The notes: a model not told the origin generated them from the sequence alone. A DNA stretch of 59,306 nucleotides from G963676205 sp964342525 (GCA_964342525.1 CAYFGQ010000016.1:1-59306); one strand, 5' to 3'; positions 41,174-50,128 are shown, counted from the first letter of the stretch. Translations and numbers: made by a program.

Positions 41174-41342
41174 ATAAAAAAATAGAAGAGAGGGGTATCC
41201 TCTTCTATTAGACCAAACAAAAGAGAAACTAGTTCATATTTGATTTGGTAATTCGGGCGTAGAAGAAGCGGGGTACTCTTCTTCTACTTTAAGGTTATTA
41301 AATAACTTCCTCCATCAGACCTTGAGATGGGGTAAATCTCAA
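41174..41342 (-). ncRNA. Three-hairpin 3' region of the prp operon, candidate small RNA
   Basis: Three stems follow the stop of prpF on the - strand. 41342-41322: TTGAGAT with ATCTCAA, loop TTACCCC. 41287-41259: GTAGAAGAAG with CTTCTTCTAC, loop with TACCCCG. 41209-41181: AATAGAAGAG with CTCTTCTATT, loop with ATACCCC. The last is followed by T7 and is a good intrinsic terminator. All three loops show the same TACCCC word although the stems differ. This could be plain terminator tandem, or a 3'-UTR RNA that presents repeated C-rich loops to G-rich ribosome sites. Confidence 0.5.
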
Positions 41343-41362
41343 AATCCAAAAGCTACTTAATA

Positions 41363-42535
41363 TTAATATGTATCAGCAGGTACGTGTACAAAACCATCCA
41401 TGATAACTCTTGCACTTCTAGACATACTTGCTTTTTCAACTACATATTTATCACCATCTTTTGCAATTGCGGCTCCAACTTTCATCGCACCAGATGGGTG
41501 ACCAAATGTAACTGAATCTCTCTCTCCACCACCCGCGGCAAGATTAACTAATGTACCAGGAATTGATCCAGCAACACCAATAGCAACAGAAGCAGTTCCC
41601 ATCATAGCATGGTGTAGTTGTTGCATAGATAATGCTCTAACATGTAGATCCATCTCATCAGCTTTTACCTCTGTACCACTTGAAGTAGTGAAGTCTTGTG
41701 CTGGTGATACAAAAGCGATCTTTGGTGTGTGTTGTTGAGTTTTTGCATCTTCAGGAGATTGCATAACACCCATTTTTAAAGCACCTGCAATTCTGATTTT
41801 TTCAAATCTAGCTAAAGCCTCAGCATCAGAGTTAATATCACCTTGAAGCTCAGTACCTTTATATCCAATCTCATCAGCATTTACAAATACTGTTGGGATA
41901 CCTGCAGTGATCATTGTAGCTTTGAATGTACCAACACCCTCTACTTCAAGATCATCTACTAAGTTTCCTGTAGGGAAAAGCTCTTCACTTGGATCAACTG
42001 GCTCAGCGAACTCTAACTTGATCTCTTCAGCAGGGAAAGCAACACCATCAATCATATAATCACCCATCTCTTTGATCATACCATCTTCCATAGTTACATA
42101 ACAAAGGATAGTTTTTTTGATATTTGCTTGCCAAATTCTTACACAACATACACCATTTTCAGGTACATCATCAACTAATCCATTTTGAATTGCAAAAGGA
42201 CCAACCGCTGAAGATAAGTTACCACAGTTACCACTCATATCAACAAAATCTTTATCGATAGCAACTTGACAGAAGTAATAATCCACATCGTGATTTGGAA
42301 CATCAGACTTTCCAACTAAAATAGCTTTTGAAGTAGATGAAGTAGCTCCACCCATACCATCGATTTGTTTTTTATAAGCATCTGGAGAACCTACGATTCT
42401 TTGTAATAGTTTATCTCTTTTTGCTCCATCATTTTGAGTCTCTTCTGGTAGATCAGCTATATTGAAAAATGTACCTTTAGAAGTACCACCTCTCATATAT
42501 GTTGCTTTTACTTTAAATTGTGGTTTATAACCCAT
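41363..42535 (-). CDS. prpF: PrpF, AcnD-accessory isomerase (2-methylaconitate)
   Basis: 390 aa, usual length. The N-terminal M-R-G-G-T-S-K-G-T-F-F and the later D-M-S-G-N-C-G-N-L-S-S-A-V-G-P-F-A are hallmarks of the PrpF/DUF453 isomerase family; the Lys and Cys-containing loops form the active site. With AcnD it replaces PrpD: AcnD forms trans-2-methylaconitate, which PrpF turns into the cis form. Last gene of the leftward prp operon, 107 bp after acnD with a 9-bp-stem hairpin in the gap. Confidence 0.93.
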   Translation of the reverse strand: MGYKPQFKVKATYMRGGTSKGTFFNIADLPEETQNDGAKRDKLLQRIVGSPDAYKKQIDGMGGATSSTSKAILVGKSDVPNHDVDYYFCQVAIDKDFVDMSGNCGNLSSAVGPFAIQNGLVDDVPENGVCCVRIWQANIKKTILCYVTMEDGMIKEMGDYMIDGVAFPAEEIKLEFAEPVDPSEELFPTGNLVDDLEVEGVGTFKATMITAGIPTVFVNADEIGYKGTELQGDINSDAEALARFEKIRIAGALKMGVMQSPEDAKTQQHTPKIAFVSPAQDFTTSSGTEVKADEMDLHVRALSMQQLHHAMMGTASVAIGVAGSIPGTLVNLAAGGGERDSVTFGHPSGAMKVGAAIAKDGDKYVVEKASMSRSARVIMDGFVHVPADTY

Positions 42536-42606
42536 TCTTTCCCCTTGTGAAATTTTGAAAATTAAATAAAAAAATCTTTGATTTCTCTATTTAAGTTTCA
42601 ATACCC

Positions 42607-42628
42607 AAAAGCATCCAAAGATGCTTTT
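42607..42628 (-). other. Intercistronic hairpin between acnD and prpF
   Basis: AAAAGCATC and GATGCTTTT form a 9-bp perfect stem with a 4-nt loop just after the acnD stop. No long T run follows on the - strand, so it may be a partial terminator or an mRNA-stabilising element that sets the prpF level below that of acnD. Confidence 0.55.
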
Positions 42629-42642
42629 TAGATATTTAAAGA

Positions 42643-45240
42643 CTATTGGTTATCAGCGATAACGTCTTTAGCGAATTTTTGTAAGATTCCACCAGCTTTA
42701 TAAACAGCTACTTCTGCTGAAGTATCTAGTCTACAAAGTACAGGGATCTCTACTTTTTCACCATTTGCTCTAGTCATAAGAATAGTTAAGTCACATCTTG
42801 GAGTAATTTCACCAACTACTTCAAATGACTCAGTACCATCAATACCATAAGTATGTCTAGTATCACCATCTTTAAATTGAGTTGGAAGTACACCCATACC
42901 TACTAGGTTTGTTCTGTGAATTCTCTCAATTGACTCAGCGATTAGTAACTCAACACCTGCAAGTCTAACACCTTTTGCAGCCCAGTCTCTTGAAGAACCT
43001 TGACCATAGTTAGTACCAGCAACGATTACAAGACCTTGTTTTCTGTTGTTATAAGTCTCGATTGCTTCCCACATTCTTGACTCAGTACCCTCAGGCATGA
43101 TCTTAGTTAATGAACCTTGCTTAGTTTCACCATTTTCATCTTTAACCATTTCGTTGAATAGTTTTGGATTTGCTAGTGTTGCTCTTGAAGCTGTATTGTG
43201 ATCCCCTCTATGTGTTGCATAAGAGTTAAGGTCAGGAATTGGAAGACCTTTAGAGATACAATACTCACCAGAAGCAGACTCAGGTAGAATAGCATTTGAT
43301 GGAGATAAGTGATCCGTTGTAATGTTATCTGGGAATACACCTAGTGGTACTAAGTTATTAAGTGCTGGCATTTGCATATACTCATCTTCCCAATATGGAG
43401 GCTTTTGAATATATGTAGAGTTTGGATTCCATCTATAGAAAGGCTCAGCTTTAGCTCCACCTAATCCATCTCTAGCAAACATTGGCTCATAGATTTCATT
43501 ATACATTTCTGGTCTTACATATTCTTTTTCAATAGCATCGATTTCAGCATCTGATGGCCATAAATCAGCTAATTTAATATCATTACCATTTGCATCTTTT
43601 CCTAAAGAATCATTTTCAATATCAAATCTTACTGTACCAGCTAGTGCATATGCAACAACTAATGCAGGAGATGCTAAGAATGCTTCTTTTACGTATGGGT
43701 GGATTCTACCATCGAAGTTTCTGTTTCCAGATAATACAGCTGTAGAGTAGATATCTCTCTCAACTACTTCTTCTTGGATTTTTGGATCTAGAGCACCTGA
43801 CATACCATTACAAGTTGTACAAGCAAAACCTACTACACCAAATCCTAGTTTTTCCATCTCTGGTAATAAACCAGCTTCTTGTAAGTACTTCTCAATTACT
43901 TTTGAACCTGGAGCTAATGAAGACTTAACCCATGGCTTTCTCTCTAATCCAAGTTCATTTGCTTTCTTAGCAACAAGACCAGCAGCGATAACGTTTCTTG
44001 GGTTTGAAGTATTTGTACAAGAAGTAATAGCAGCGATTAAGATACCACCATCTGGGATTAAATCACCTTCTTGAGTCCACTCTTTTACAATTCCCTCATC
44101 TCTTAAAGTTGAAGTTGGAACTAGTTTGTGTGGTTTAGATGGTCCAGCTAATGATCTAGTAACTTTTGATAAATCAAATTGAATAGTTCTAGCATAAGTA
44201 GCATTTTCAAATTGATCTGCCCATAGTCCATTTGCTTTAGCATAAGCTTCAACTAATTCACATTGTTTCTCTTCTCTACCTGTTACTCTTAAGTAAGAGA
44301 TAGTTTGATCATCAATAGCGAACATACCAGCAGATGCACCATACTCAGGAGTCATGTTTGCAATAGTAGCTCTATCACCTAAGTTAAGGTACTCTATACC
44401 TGAACCATAGAACTCTAAGTAAGCAGATATAACATTGTTTTCTCTTAGGAATGAAGTCATTGAAAGTGCAATATCAGTTGCAGTGATTCCTGGCGCTCTT
44501 TCACCAACAATCTCAACACCAATGATTTCAGGAACTCTCATATAAGATGGGTTACCAAGCATTACGTTCTCAGCTTCTAATCCACCAACACCAACAGCGA
44601 TTACACCAAGTGCATCTACGTGAGGAGTATGTGAGTCAGTACCAACTAATGTATCTGGAGAAGCAATTCCATCATCTAAGTGTACAACTGGAGACATTTT
44701 CTCTAGGTTGATTTGGTGCATAATACCATTTCCTGGAGGGATAACATCTACATTGTCAAATGCTTCTTTTGTCCAGTTAATAAAGTGGAATCTATCTGCA
44801 TTTCTTCTATCTTCGATATCTCTATTTTTTTGGAATGCATCTGGATCAAATCCACCACACTCAACTGCTAATGAGTGATCAACAATTAATTGTGTAGGTA
44901 CAACTGGGTTGATTTTTTGTGGATCAACACCTTCTTTTGCTACCGCTTCTCTAAGACCTGCAAGGTCAACGAAAGCTGTAAGACCAAGAATATCGTGACA
45001 GATAACTCTTGATGGGAACCAAGGAAAATCTTTATCAGTTCTTTTTTCAATTAATTGAACTAAAGAATCTTGTAAATCTTCACTTGGGCATTTTCTGATT
45101 AAGTTTTCAGCTAATACTCTTGAAGTATAGTTTAATTTTTCAAATGAACCTGGTGTGATATCTTCACAGGCAGCTTTAACATCATAGTATTTAGCACCTT
45201 CAACACCCTCAAGTTGTTTAAGATATTTTTCGTTTGTCAT
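42643..45240 (-). CDS. acnD: AcnD, Fe-S 2-methylcitrate dehydratase
   Basis: 865 aa, typical for AcnD of the aconitase A family. The [4Fe-4S] ligands are visible as A-I-T-S-C-T-N-T-S-N-P (about residue 410) and F-A-C-T-T-C-N-G-M (about 476), with G-T-D-S-H-T-P-H for substrate binding and the C-terminal swivel motif Y-G-Q-G-S-S-R-D-W-A-A-K-G. The C-terminal half differs from housekeeping AcnA, and the neighbours prpC and prpF confirm the methylcitrate role. It dehydrates 2-methylcitrate to 2-methylaconitate in the cytoplasm. It is 127 bp after prpC. Confidence 0.93.
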   Translation of the reverse strand: MTNEKYLKQLEGVEGAKYYDVKAACEDITPGSFEKLNYTSRVLAENLIRKCPSEDLQDSLVQLIEKRTDKDFPWFPSRVICHDILGLTAFVDLAGLREAVAKEGVDPQKINPVVPTQLIVDHSLAVECGGFDPDAFQKNRDIEDRRNADRFHFINWTKEAFDNVDVIPPGNGIMHQINLEKMSPVVHLDDGIASPDTLVGTDSHTPHVDALGVIAVGVGGLEAENVMLGNPSYMRVPEIIGVEIVGERAPGITATDIALSMTSFLRENNVISAYLEFYGSGIEYLNLGDRATIANMTPEYGASAGMFAIDDQTISYLRVTGREEKQCELVEAYAKANGLWADQFENATYARTIQFDLSKVTRSLAGPSKPHKLVPTSTLRDEGIVKEWTQEGDLIPDGGILIAAITSCTNTSNPRNVIAAGLVAKKANELGLERKPWVKSSLAPGSKVIEKYLQEAGLLPEMEKLGFGVVGFACTTCNGMSGALDPKIQEEVVERDIYSTAVLSGNRNFDGRIHPYVKEAFLASPALVVAYALAGTVRFDIENDSLGKDANGNDIKLADLWPSDAEIDAIEKEYVRPEMYNEIYEPMFARDGLGGAKAEPFYRWNPNSTYIQKPPYWEDEYMQMPALNNLVPLGVFPDNITTDHLSPSNAILPESASGEYCISKGLPIPDLNSYATHRGDHNTASRATLANPKLFNEMVKDENGETKQGSLTKIMPEGTESRMWEAIETYNNRKQGLVIVAGTNYGQGSSRDWAAKGVRLAGVELLIAESIERIHRTNLVGMGVLPTQFKDGDTRHTYGIDGTESFEVVGEITPRCDLTILMTRANGEKVEIPVLCRLDTSAEVAVYKAGGILQKFAKDVIADNQ

Positions 45241-45306
45241 AATTTTATATCCAATGTTTTAAATTTTAAGAATAATCCACATAGAGTGGAACAAGTATAC
45301 TTTTAC

Positions 45307-45355
45307 CAAACCCTTTTGGGTTTGATAAAACTTTTAGTATCAATTCCCAAAAGGG
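45307..45355 (-). promoter_or_regulatory. Alternative hairpins in the prpC-acnD gap
   Basis: On the - strand two local hairpins can form: TCCC-TTTT-GGGA (45356-45345 region) and CAAACCC-AAAA-GGGTTTG (45324-45307). The core CCCTTTTGGG of the first is the exact reverse complement of CCCAAAAGGG in the second, so a 10-bp long-range helix can replace both. Such mutually exclusive folding is typical of attenuation or translation switches, but it could also be a degradation barrier. Confidence 0.5.
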
Positions 45356-45367
45356 AGAAAGAAATGA

Positions 45368-46477
45368 TTACGCTCTATCTTCGATAGCTACGAAATCTCT
45401 TGGCTCAACACCAGTGTACTCAGAACTTGGTCTGATGATTCTGTTGTTTGCTCTTTGCTCGAATGCGTGCGCAGCCCATCCAGCAGCTCTTGACATAATG
45501 AATAATGGAGTATAGTATAATCTCTCAATTTCCATATAGTGGTAGATTAATCCACCGAAGAAGTCGATGTTATCTGGTAAACCTTTCTCAGCTTTAACTT
45601 TATCTCTAACAGCTTTAGCGATATCGAATAGTTTAGGATCAGAAGTTTCTAATTCTTTTAACTCAGCAGCTAAATCGAATCCGATTGGAGATCTTGGATC
45701 TACTTCTCTATATACTCTGTGTCCGAATCCCATGATTTTTTCTTTTCTTGCAAATAACTCATCTACTTCGCTTAATGCGTGCTCAACTGAATCGAATCCA
45801 AGTACGAATTTAATAGCAACTTCGTTTGCTCCACCATGTAAGTGACCTTTTAATGTACCAATACCAGTAGTCATACAAGAGTAGATATCTGATAATGTTG
45901 AAGCTGTAATTCTGTTTGCAAAAGTTGATGCATTGAACTCATGCTCAGCATATAATGTAAGCATAGCGTTCATAGCTTTTACTTCTACGTCTAGAGGTTT
46001 AACTTCTTTTAATCTCTCTACGATATAACCAGCAATTGTAGGCTCTTCAGAAGCTAATTCAATCTCTTTTCCATTTACATGCCAGTGGTGCCAGTAAACT
46101 AGGAATGATGGGAACGCTCCAAGAAGTCTTGTAATTTTATCCATTTGATCAGAAAAATCTTCTGCTTCTGGCTCAATACAACCTAAAGCTGAAGTAGCAG
46201 TCTTCATAACGTCCATTGGGTGAGATGAAGCTGGGATAGCTTTTAATACTTCTTTAACTGAAGCTGGTAATTGTCTACCTGCAACGATTTTTCTTTGGAA
46301 CATTTTAAGTTCAGTTGCATTTGGTAACTCACCAACTAATAAAAGATATGCAACCTCTTCGAAATCTGCTTTTAAAGCTAAATCTGCGATATCATAACCT
46401 CTATAATTAAGACCATTTCCTAAACCACACGTACAAATTGACGATTGACCTGCTGTAACACCTGCTAAACCACTCAT
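45368..46477 (-). CDS. prpC: 2-methylcitrate synthase PrpC
   Basis: 369 aa, the short form of the citrate synthase fold expected for PrpC rather than GltA (about 420-430 aa). Catalytic segments: G-T-L-K-G-H-L-H-G-G-A-N-E (His), G-F-G-H-R-V-Y (His), and D-F-F-G-G-L-I-Y near the active-site Asp. It joins propionyl-CoA and oxaloacetate into 2-methylcitrate. Second gene of the operon, 66 bp after prpB. Confidence 0.92.
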   Translation of the reverse strand: MSGLAGVTAGQSSICTCGLGNGLNYRGYDIADLALKADFEEVAYLLLVGELPNATELKMFQRKIVAGRQLPASVKEVLKAIPASSHPMDVMKTATSALGCIEPEAEDFSDQMDKITRLLGAFPSFLVYWHHWHVNGKEIELASEEPTIAGYIVERLKEVKPLDVEVKAMNAMLTLYAEHEFNASTFANRITASTLSDIYSCMTTGIGTLKGHLHGGANEVAIKFVLGFDSVEHALSEVDELFARKEKIMGFGHRVYREVDPRSPIGFDLAAELKELETSDPKLFDIAKAVRDKVKAEKGLPDNIDFFGGLIYHYMEIERLYYTPLFIMSRAAGWAAHAFEQRANNRIIRPSSEYTGVEPRDFVAIEDRA

Positions 46478-46525
46478 ATTTTCTCCTTGTTTAAAATTAA
46501 AGTTTTTTTTGTTAAAAGTTTTTCT

Positions 46526-46538
46526 TTCCCGAAGGGAA
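46526..46538 (-). other. Intercistronic hairpin between prpB and prpC
   Basis: TTCCC and GGGAA form a 5-bp stem with a 3-nt loop 6 bp after the prpB stop on the - strand. It is short and lacks a following T run, so it is read as a processing or stability element, not a terminator. Confidence 0.35.
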
Positions 46539-46543
46539 GCTAA

Positions 46544-47428
46544 TTACTTAGCTTTTCCTTGAGAGAATAATGCATCCATTTTGTTCTCATAGTCATGGTA
46601 ACCTAACATATCGTAAAGCTCCATTCTTGTTTGCATTGTATCGATTGAACCAGCTTGAGTTCCGTTATCTCTTAAATCTTGGTATACATTTAATGCAGCT
46701 TTGTTCATTGCTCTAAATGCTGATAATGGGTAAAGAACCATATCAATTCCAACTGACCCTAACTCTTCAGTTGTGAATAATGGTGTAGCACCAAACTCAG
46801 TGATGTTTGCTAATACTGGAACATCCATTTGATCACAAAATTCTTGATACTCTTTTAAAGTATGGATAGCTTCTGCGAAGATTGCATCTGCACCAGCTTC
46901 AACGTAAGCTTTTGCTCTTGCAACTGCAGCTTCTTGTCCTTCAGAAGCGTGAGCATCTGTTCTAGCGATAATATAGAAATCTGGATCTAATTGGTTTTTA
47001 GCATCAACAGCTGCTCTAACTCTATCACACATCTCTTCAGTAGAAACTAATTCTTTACCTGGTCTGTGTCCACATCTTTTTGCAGCAACTTGATCCTCAA
47101 TATGAAGTCCAGCAGCTCCAGATCTGATGAATTCTTTTACAGTTCTAGCAACATTAAACGCATGTCCCCAACCTGTATCAGCATCTACGATAACTGGTGT
47201 ATCACAGATAGAAGTAACTCTTCTGATATCAATACATACATCTTCGATCATAGTCATACCTAGGTCTGGTAAACCGTATGAAGCATTAGCAATACCACCA
47301 CCTGAAAGGTAGATAGCTTTATATCCAACTCTTGTAGCTTGTAATGCTTGGTATGCATTAATAGTACCTACAATTTGTAGTGGAGATTCTTCAGCTAAAG
47401 CTTGTCTAAATTTTTTTCCTGCGCTCAT
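46544..47428 (-). CDS. prpB: 2-methylisocitrate lyase PrpB
   Basis: 294 aa, usual length. It has the metal-binding D-A-D-T-G-W-G segment (about residues 83-89) and the catalytic K-R-C-G-H-R-P-G-K motif (about 120-128) of the isocitrate lyase / PEP mutase family, in the PrpB version. It cleaves 2-methylisocitrate into pyruvate and succinate, the last step of the cycle. First gene of the operon; AAGGAA lies 6 bp before the ATG, and a TATAAT at 47463-47458 on the - strand is its likely -10. Confidence 0.93.
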   Translation of the reverse strand: MSAGKKFRQALAEESPLQIVGTINAYQALQATRVGYKAIYLSGGGIANASYGLPDLGMTMIEDVCIDIRRVTSICDTPVIVDADTGWGHAFNVARTVKEFIRSGAAGLHIEDQVAAKRCGHRPGKELVSTEEMCDRVRAAVDAKNQLDPDFYIIARTDAHASEGQEAAVARAKAYVEAGADAIFAEAIHTLKEYQEFCDQMDVPVLANITEFGATPLFTTEELGSVGIDMVLYPLSAFRAMNKAALNVYQDLRDNGTQAGSIDTMQTRMELYDMLGYHDYENKMDALFSQGKAK

Positions 47429-47485
47429 ATAAATTCCTTATGTTTTTGTTGATTTAAATTATACTAGAAGTGATAAAAGATGTAG

Positions 47486-47562
47486 TGTATAACTTTTGTA
47501 TTACAATTTCGAAAGGTGTACAACATTTTTGTAATATGTACAAAATTTGTTCTTATGTATAA
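47486..47562. promoter_or_regulatory. Operator cluster between prpB and its divergent regulator
   Basis: TGTATAA (47486), TGTACAA (47517), TGTACAA (47537) and TGTATAA (47556) repeat in the same direction, the last three 20 and 19 bp apart, i.e. two DNA turns. TTGTATTACAA (47496-47506) and TTGTAATATGTACAA (47529-47543) add inverted symmetry. The cluster covers the likely promoters of both genes. The prpB -10 has only a poor -35, which suits activation. Confidence 0.55.
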
Positions 47563-47605
47563 AAATGGTACAATGTTTATTAAATATTAGTTTAAGGTTA
47601 TATAT

Positions 47606-48583
47606 ATGGCATATAAAAATGCTCTAGAAAAATTTATAGAGATATATAATAGATCCAATTTAAGTATTTCGAAATTTGCATCTCTAATAAAAAAAGATAG
47701 AAGAACAGTAACCTCATGGATTGATCATATCTCAGATGTGGAACCAAATGAAGATGTAAAAAATACTATTTGTCAGGTGTTTAGATACCCTGATTTTATT
47801 TGGGATGAGGGGTGTAATGATGATGAGTTTATAAAATCCATCACACAAATTCCCCAAAAAGAAGTAAGGATAATTGATGAGGATTATTTTGGTAGATTAA
47901 AATATATTATGGATCTTGAAAAAAATAGAAGATTTGTGATCCAAGCCCAATTTCCAGGACCTATGTATAGGGATACAGCAGTAAAAAGAGTATATAGAAC
48001 AAAAACTAGCCCAGAGATAGAAGAGCTAAAACAATCAAGAATCGATCAGATGCTTAGATATGATTATGATACAACTGAGTGGTATTCGATCAAGTCCGTA
48101 CTTAGTTTTTGTTTTGCAAGTATTGGTAACTTTTATACAAAAGAAGAGAAGATAAATATCCTTGAACTTATGTATGAATTATTTAACAACAATTATAATA
48201 AAAAGTTATTTCTCTTTGATTCATTTTCTAGAAAAATCTATGGTATGGAGACCACATATATATCTATCAATGTAAAGCAAAAAATCCTATTCTTTAAATC
48301 CCCTATCGAATCAGTTTTCATAGAGATTAGAAATAGAAACCTAGTTGAGAGGATGCACAAATATTATTCATCTCCAGTTGAAGCACCTTCTCATGTTAAC
48401 TTTTTAGAATCAGTTAAGATACTAAAGATACTTCAAGATGCACTAAAATATAATAATGATATAAAACAAGCATATGAAACTATAAATAGAAGCACAGATT
48501 ATGGTGGATTGTTTTACAATAACCTAAGTGTTGATCTACAAAAAGAGGTTAGTAAACCAAAAATAGGTCAGAAAAGGAACTAA
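47606..48583 (+). CDS. Unrecognised HTH regulator, probably of the prp operon
   Basis: 325 aa. An N-terminal helix-turn-helix (about residues 14-38: L-S-I-S-K-F-A-S-L-I-K-K-D-R-R-T-V-T-S-W-I-D) is followed by about 270 residues with no domain I recognise; it is neither PrpR (sigma-54 activator) nor a GntR, TetR or IclR type. The C-terminal region has F-F-K-S-P-I-E-S-V-F-I-E-I-R-N-R and other helical segments that could bind a CoA ester or methylcitrate. It is divergent from prpB across a repeat-rich spacer, the usual place for the operon's own regulator. It ends 4 bp before the TetR gene. Confidence 0.65.
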   Translation: MAYKNALEKFIEIYNRSNLSISKFASLIKKDRRTVTSWIDHISDVEPNEDVKNTICQVFRYPDFIWDEGCNDDEFIKSITQIPQKEVRIIDEDYFGRLKYIMDLEKNRRFVIQAQFPGPMYRDTAVKRVYRTKTSPEIEELKQSRIDQMLRYDYDTTEWYSIKSVLSFCFASIGNFYTKEEKINILELMYELFNNNYNKKLFLFDSFSRKIYGMETTYISINVKQKILFFKSPIESVFIEIRNRNLVERMHKYYSSPVEAPSHVNFLESVKILKILQDALKYNNDIKQAYETINRSTDYGGLFYNNLSVDLQKEVSKPKIGQKRN

Positions 48584-48587
48584 ATAA

Positions 48588-49154
48588 ATGAACTCAAAAG
48601 AGAAACTTTTACAAATAGCTTTTGATGAAATATATGAAAATGGATATGCAAGCACCTCTGTTGACAAGATACTAAAAAAAGCAAATATGAATAAAGGAAG
48701 CATGTACCACTTTTTTAAATCAAAAAAAGAACTTACTTTAGGAATGATTGAGGCTCATATCAGTAAATATATAGAAGATCGTTATGGTGCTATTTTAGAA
48801 AAAGAGGATAATTATATAGCTGCCATATTAGATTCAATTAGAACAAATAGAGAAAAAAGCTCTATCTATGGCTGTAGACTAAATAATCTTGTACAAGAAC
48901 TTTCCCATAAAGATGAGGATTTTAAAAAAGAGCTTGAGAAGATATATCTTAGATTTGAGCAAATTATAGAAGAGGCTTTAAAAAGAGCCTTAGAAAATAA
49001 AGAGATATCCCACCCTGATCTTAAAACCCTATCAATCTTTGTGGTAGCATCCCTTGAAGGATGTCTTGCTACTGCAAAAAAATCACAAGATGAAAAAGTA
49101 TTTGCAACTTGTATAAATGAACTAGAAAACTACTTCAATCAACTAAAAATATAA
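48588..49154 (+). CDS. TetR/AcrR-family repressor
   Basis: 188 aa. N-terminal HTH (about 5-52): L-L-Q-I-A-F-D-E-I-Y-E-N-G-Y-A-S-T-S-V-D-K-I-L and K-G-S-M-Y-H-F-F-K-S-K-K-E-L, the standard TetR pattern. The C-terminal ligand domain has two Cys (Y-G-C-R-L and E-G-C-L-A). The transporter gene that follows has two long palindromes in its promoter that are fitting operators. It is probably a repressor released by a toxic small molecule. Confidence 0.87.
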   Translation: MNSKEKLLQIAFDEIYENGYASTSVDKILKKANMNKGSMYHFFKSKKELTLGMIEAHISKYIEDRYGAILEKEDNYIAAILDSIRTNREKSSIYGCRLNNLVQELSHKDEDFKKELEKIYLRFEQIIEEALKRALENKEISHPDLKTLSIFVVASLEGCLATAKKSQDEKVFATCINELENYFNQLKI

Positions 49155-49186
49155 ATCCCTCTTCATAATTTAAATTAAATTTTCAA

Positions 49187-49244
49187 AAACTCTTGACTAT
49201 ATAGTCAAGAGTTTGCTATACTTTCACTTGACCAATCAGTCAAG
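49187..49244 (+). promoter_or_regulatory. Promoter with two palindromic TetR-type operators
   Basis: The first operator (49187-49214) is a perfect 28-bp palindrome: AAACTCTTGACTAT followed by its mirror complement. The second (49227-49244) has CTTGAC and GTCAAG with a 6-bp centre. TTGACT (49193-49198) inside the first and TATACT (49217-49222) give the promoter; the second overlaps the ribosome site AAGGAG. Shared half-site CTTGAC. Binding would block both polymerase and start of transcription. Confidence 0.8.
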
Positions 49245-49252
49245 GAGATAAG

Positions 49253-50128
49253 ATGTTAGTACATATCAATAAAATATTATTACCCTTTGGGTTTATATTA
49301 CTATATGGTTCAGGATTTGTTTTTACTGCTTTTGGCTTACAAAACTCAAGTGCTATGGCATTTTTAAGTACTAGGTTTTTTATTGCCTTTTTAATATTAG
49401 TAGCTATTGCTCTTATTATAAAAGCTACTTGGCCAAAAAGTATAAAGGAGTTTTTTCATATATCCACAGCAGGGGCTTTAACTGTTGGTACTTTTTCAAT
49501 TGGAGTTTTTTTAGCTATTGATTTTGGTGTATCTGCATCATTAAGTGCTTTGATTATTGCACTTCAGCCTATAGTTGTAACATTTTTAGCAGTTAAATAT
49601 CTAAATGAAGAGTTTAATAAAAAGATCCTTCTTGGTTTATTTTTAGGTGTATTTGGAGTTTTATTTATAGTATTTGAAAAAATACAATTCAATCAACAAG
49701 AGATAATTGGTGTTGCTTTTTCTTTTATCGCCCTACTAGGTCTTAGTTTTGGAAATATCTATCAAAAAAAGTATTGTCAAAATATGAATCTATTCTCAGG
49801 GGGAGCCATCCAAACTTTTAGCTCAACCATACTTGCACTGCCACTATTACTTTTTTATGAAGATGCAATGATCAATTTTAATACAGATTTTATCATCGCT
49901 TTATTTTATATGACAGTGTGCGTTAGTATTGGTGCTTTATCCCTACTTTATGTGATGATTGAAAAAGGTGAAGTTTCTAAAGTAGCTTCCATATTTTATT
50001 TGATGCCTGTTTGTGCATCAGTAATTGGATACTTTGTTTTAGGTGAAAATATTGATATCTATATATTTGTAGGGATATTATTTGTATTACTATCAATAGT
50101 TTTAATAAATTGGAAAAAGGAGAATTAA
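49253..50128 (+). CDS. EamA/DMT-family inner-membrane exporter
   Basis: 291 aa with about ten TM helices in two EamA repeats (residues 5-135 and 150-288). Typical segments are L-L-Y-G-S-G-F-V-F-T-A-F-G-L near the start and L-N-E-E-F at the end of repeat 1, L-G-E-N-I-D near the end of repeat 2. Family members export amino acids, drugs or metabolites. The stop overlaps the start of the dehydrogenase gene (TAATG), so the two are linked in function. Confidence 0.85.
   Translation: MLVHINKILLPFGFILLYGSGFVFTAFGLQNSSAMAFLSTRFFIAFLILVAIALIIKATWPKSIKEFFHISTAGALTVGTFSIGVFLAIDFGVSASLSALIIALQPIVVTFLAVKYLNEEFNKKILLGLFLGVFGVLFIVFEKIQFNQQEIIGVAFSFIALLGLSFGNIYQKKYCQNMNLFSGGAIQTFSSTILALPLLLFYEDAMINFNTDFIIALFYMTVCVSIGALSLLYVMIEKGEVSKVASIFYLMPVCASVIGYFVLGENIDIYIFVGILFVLLSIVLINWKKEN

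Noticed and set aside
41259..41287. Independent + strand terminator for nearby genes
   Set aside because: No + strand gene ends here and no T run follows on either strand. It is better explained as the middle hairpin of the prp 3' region.
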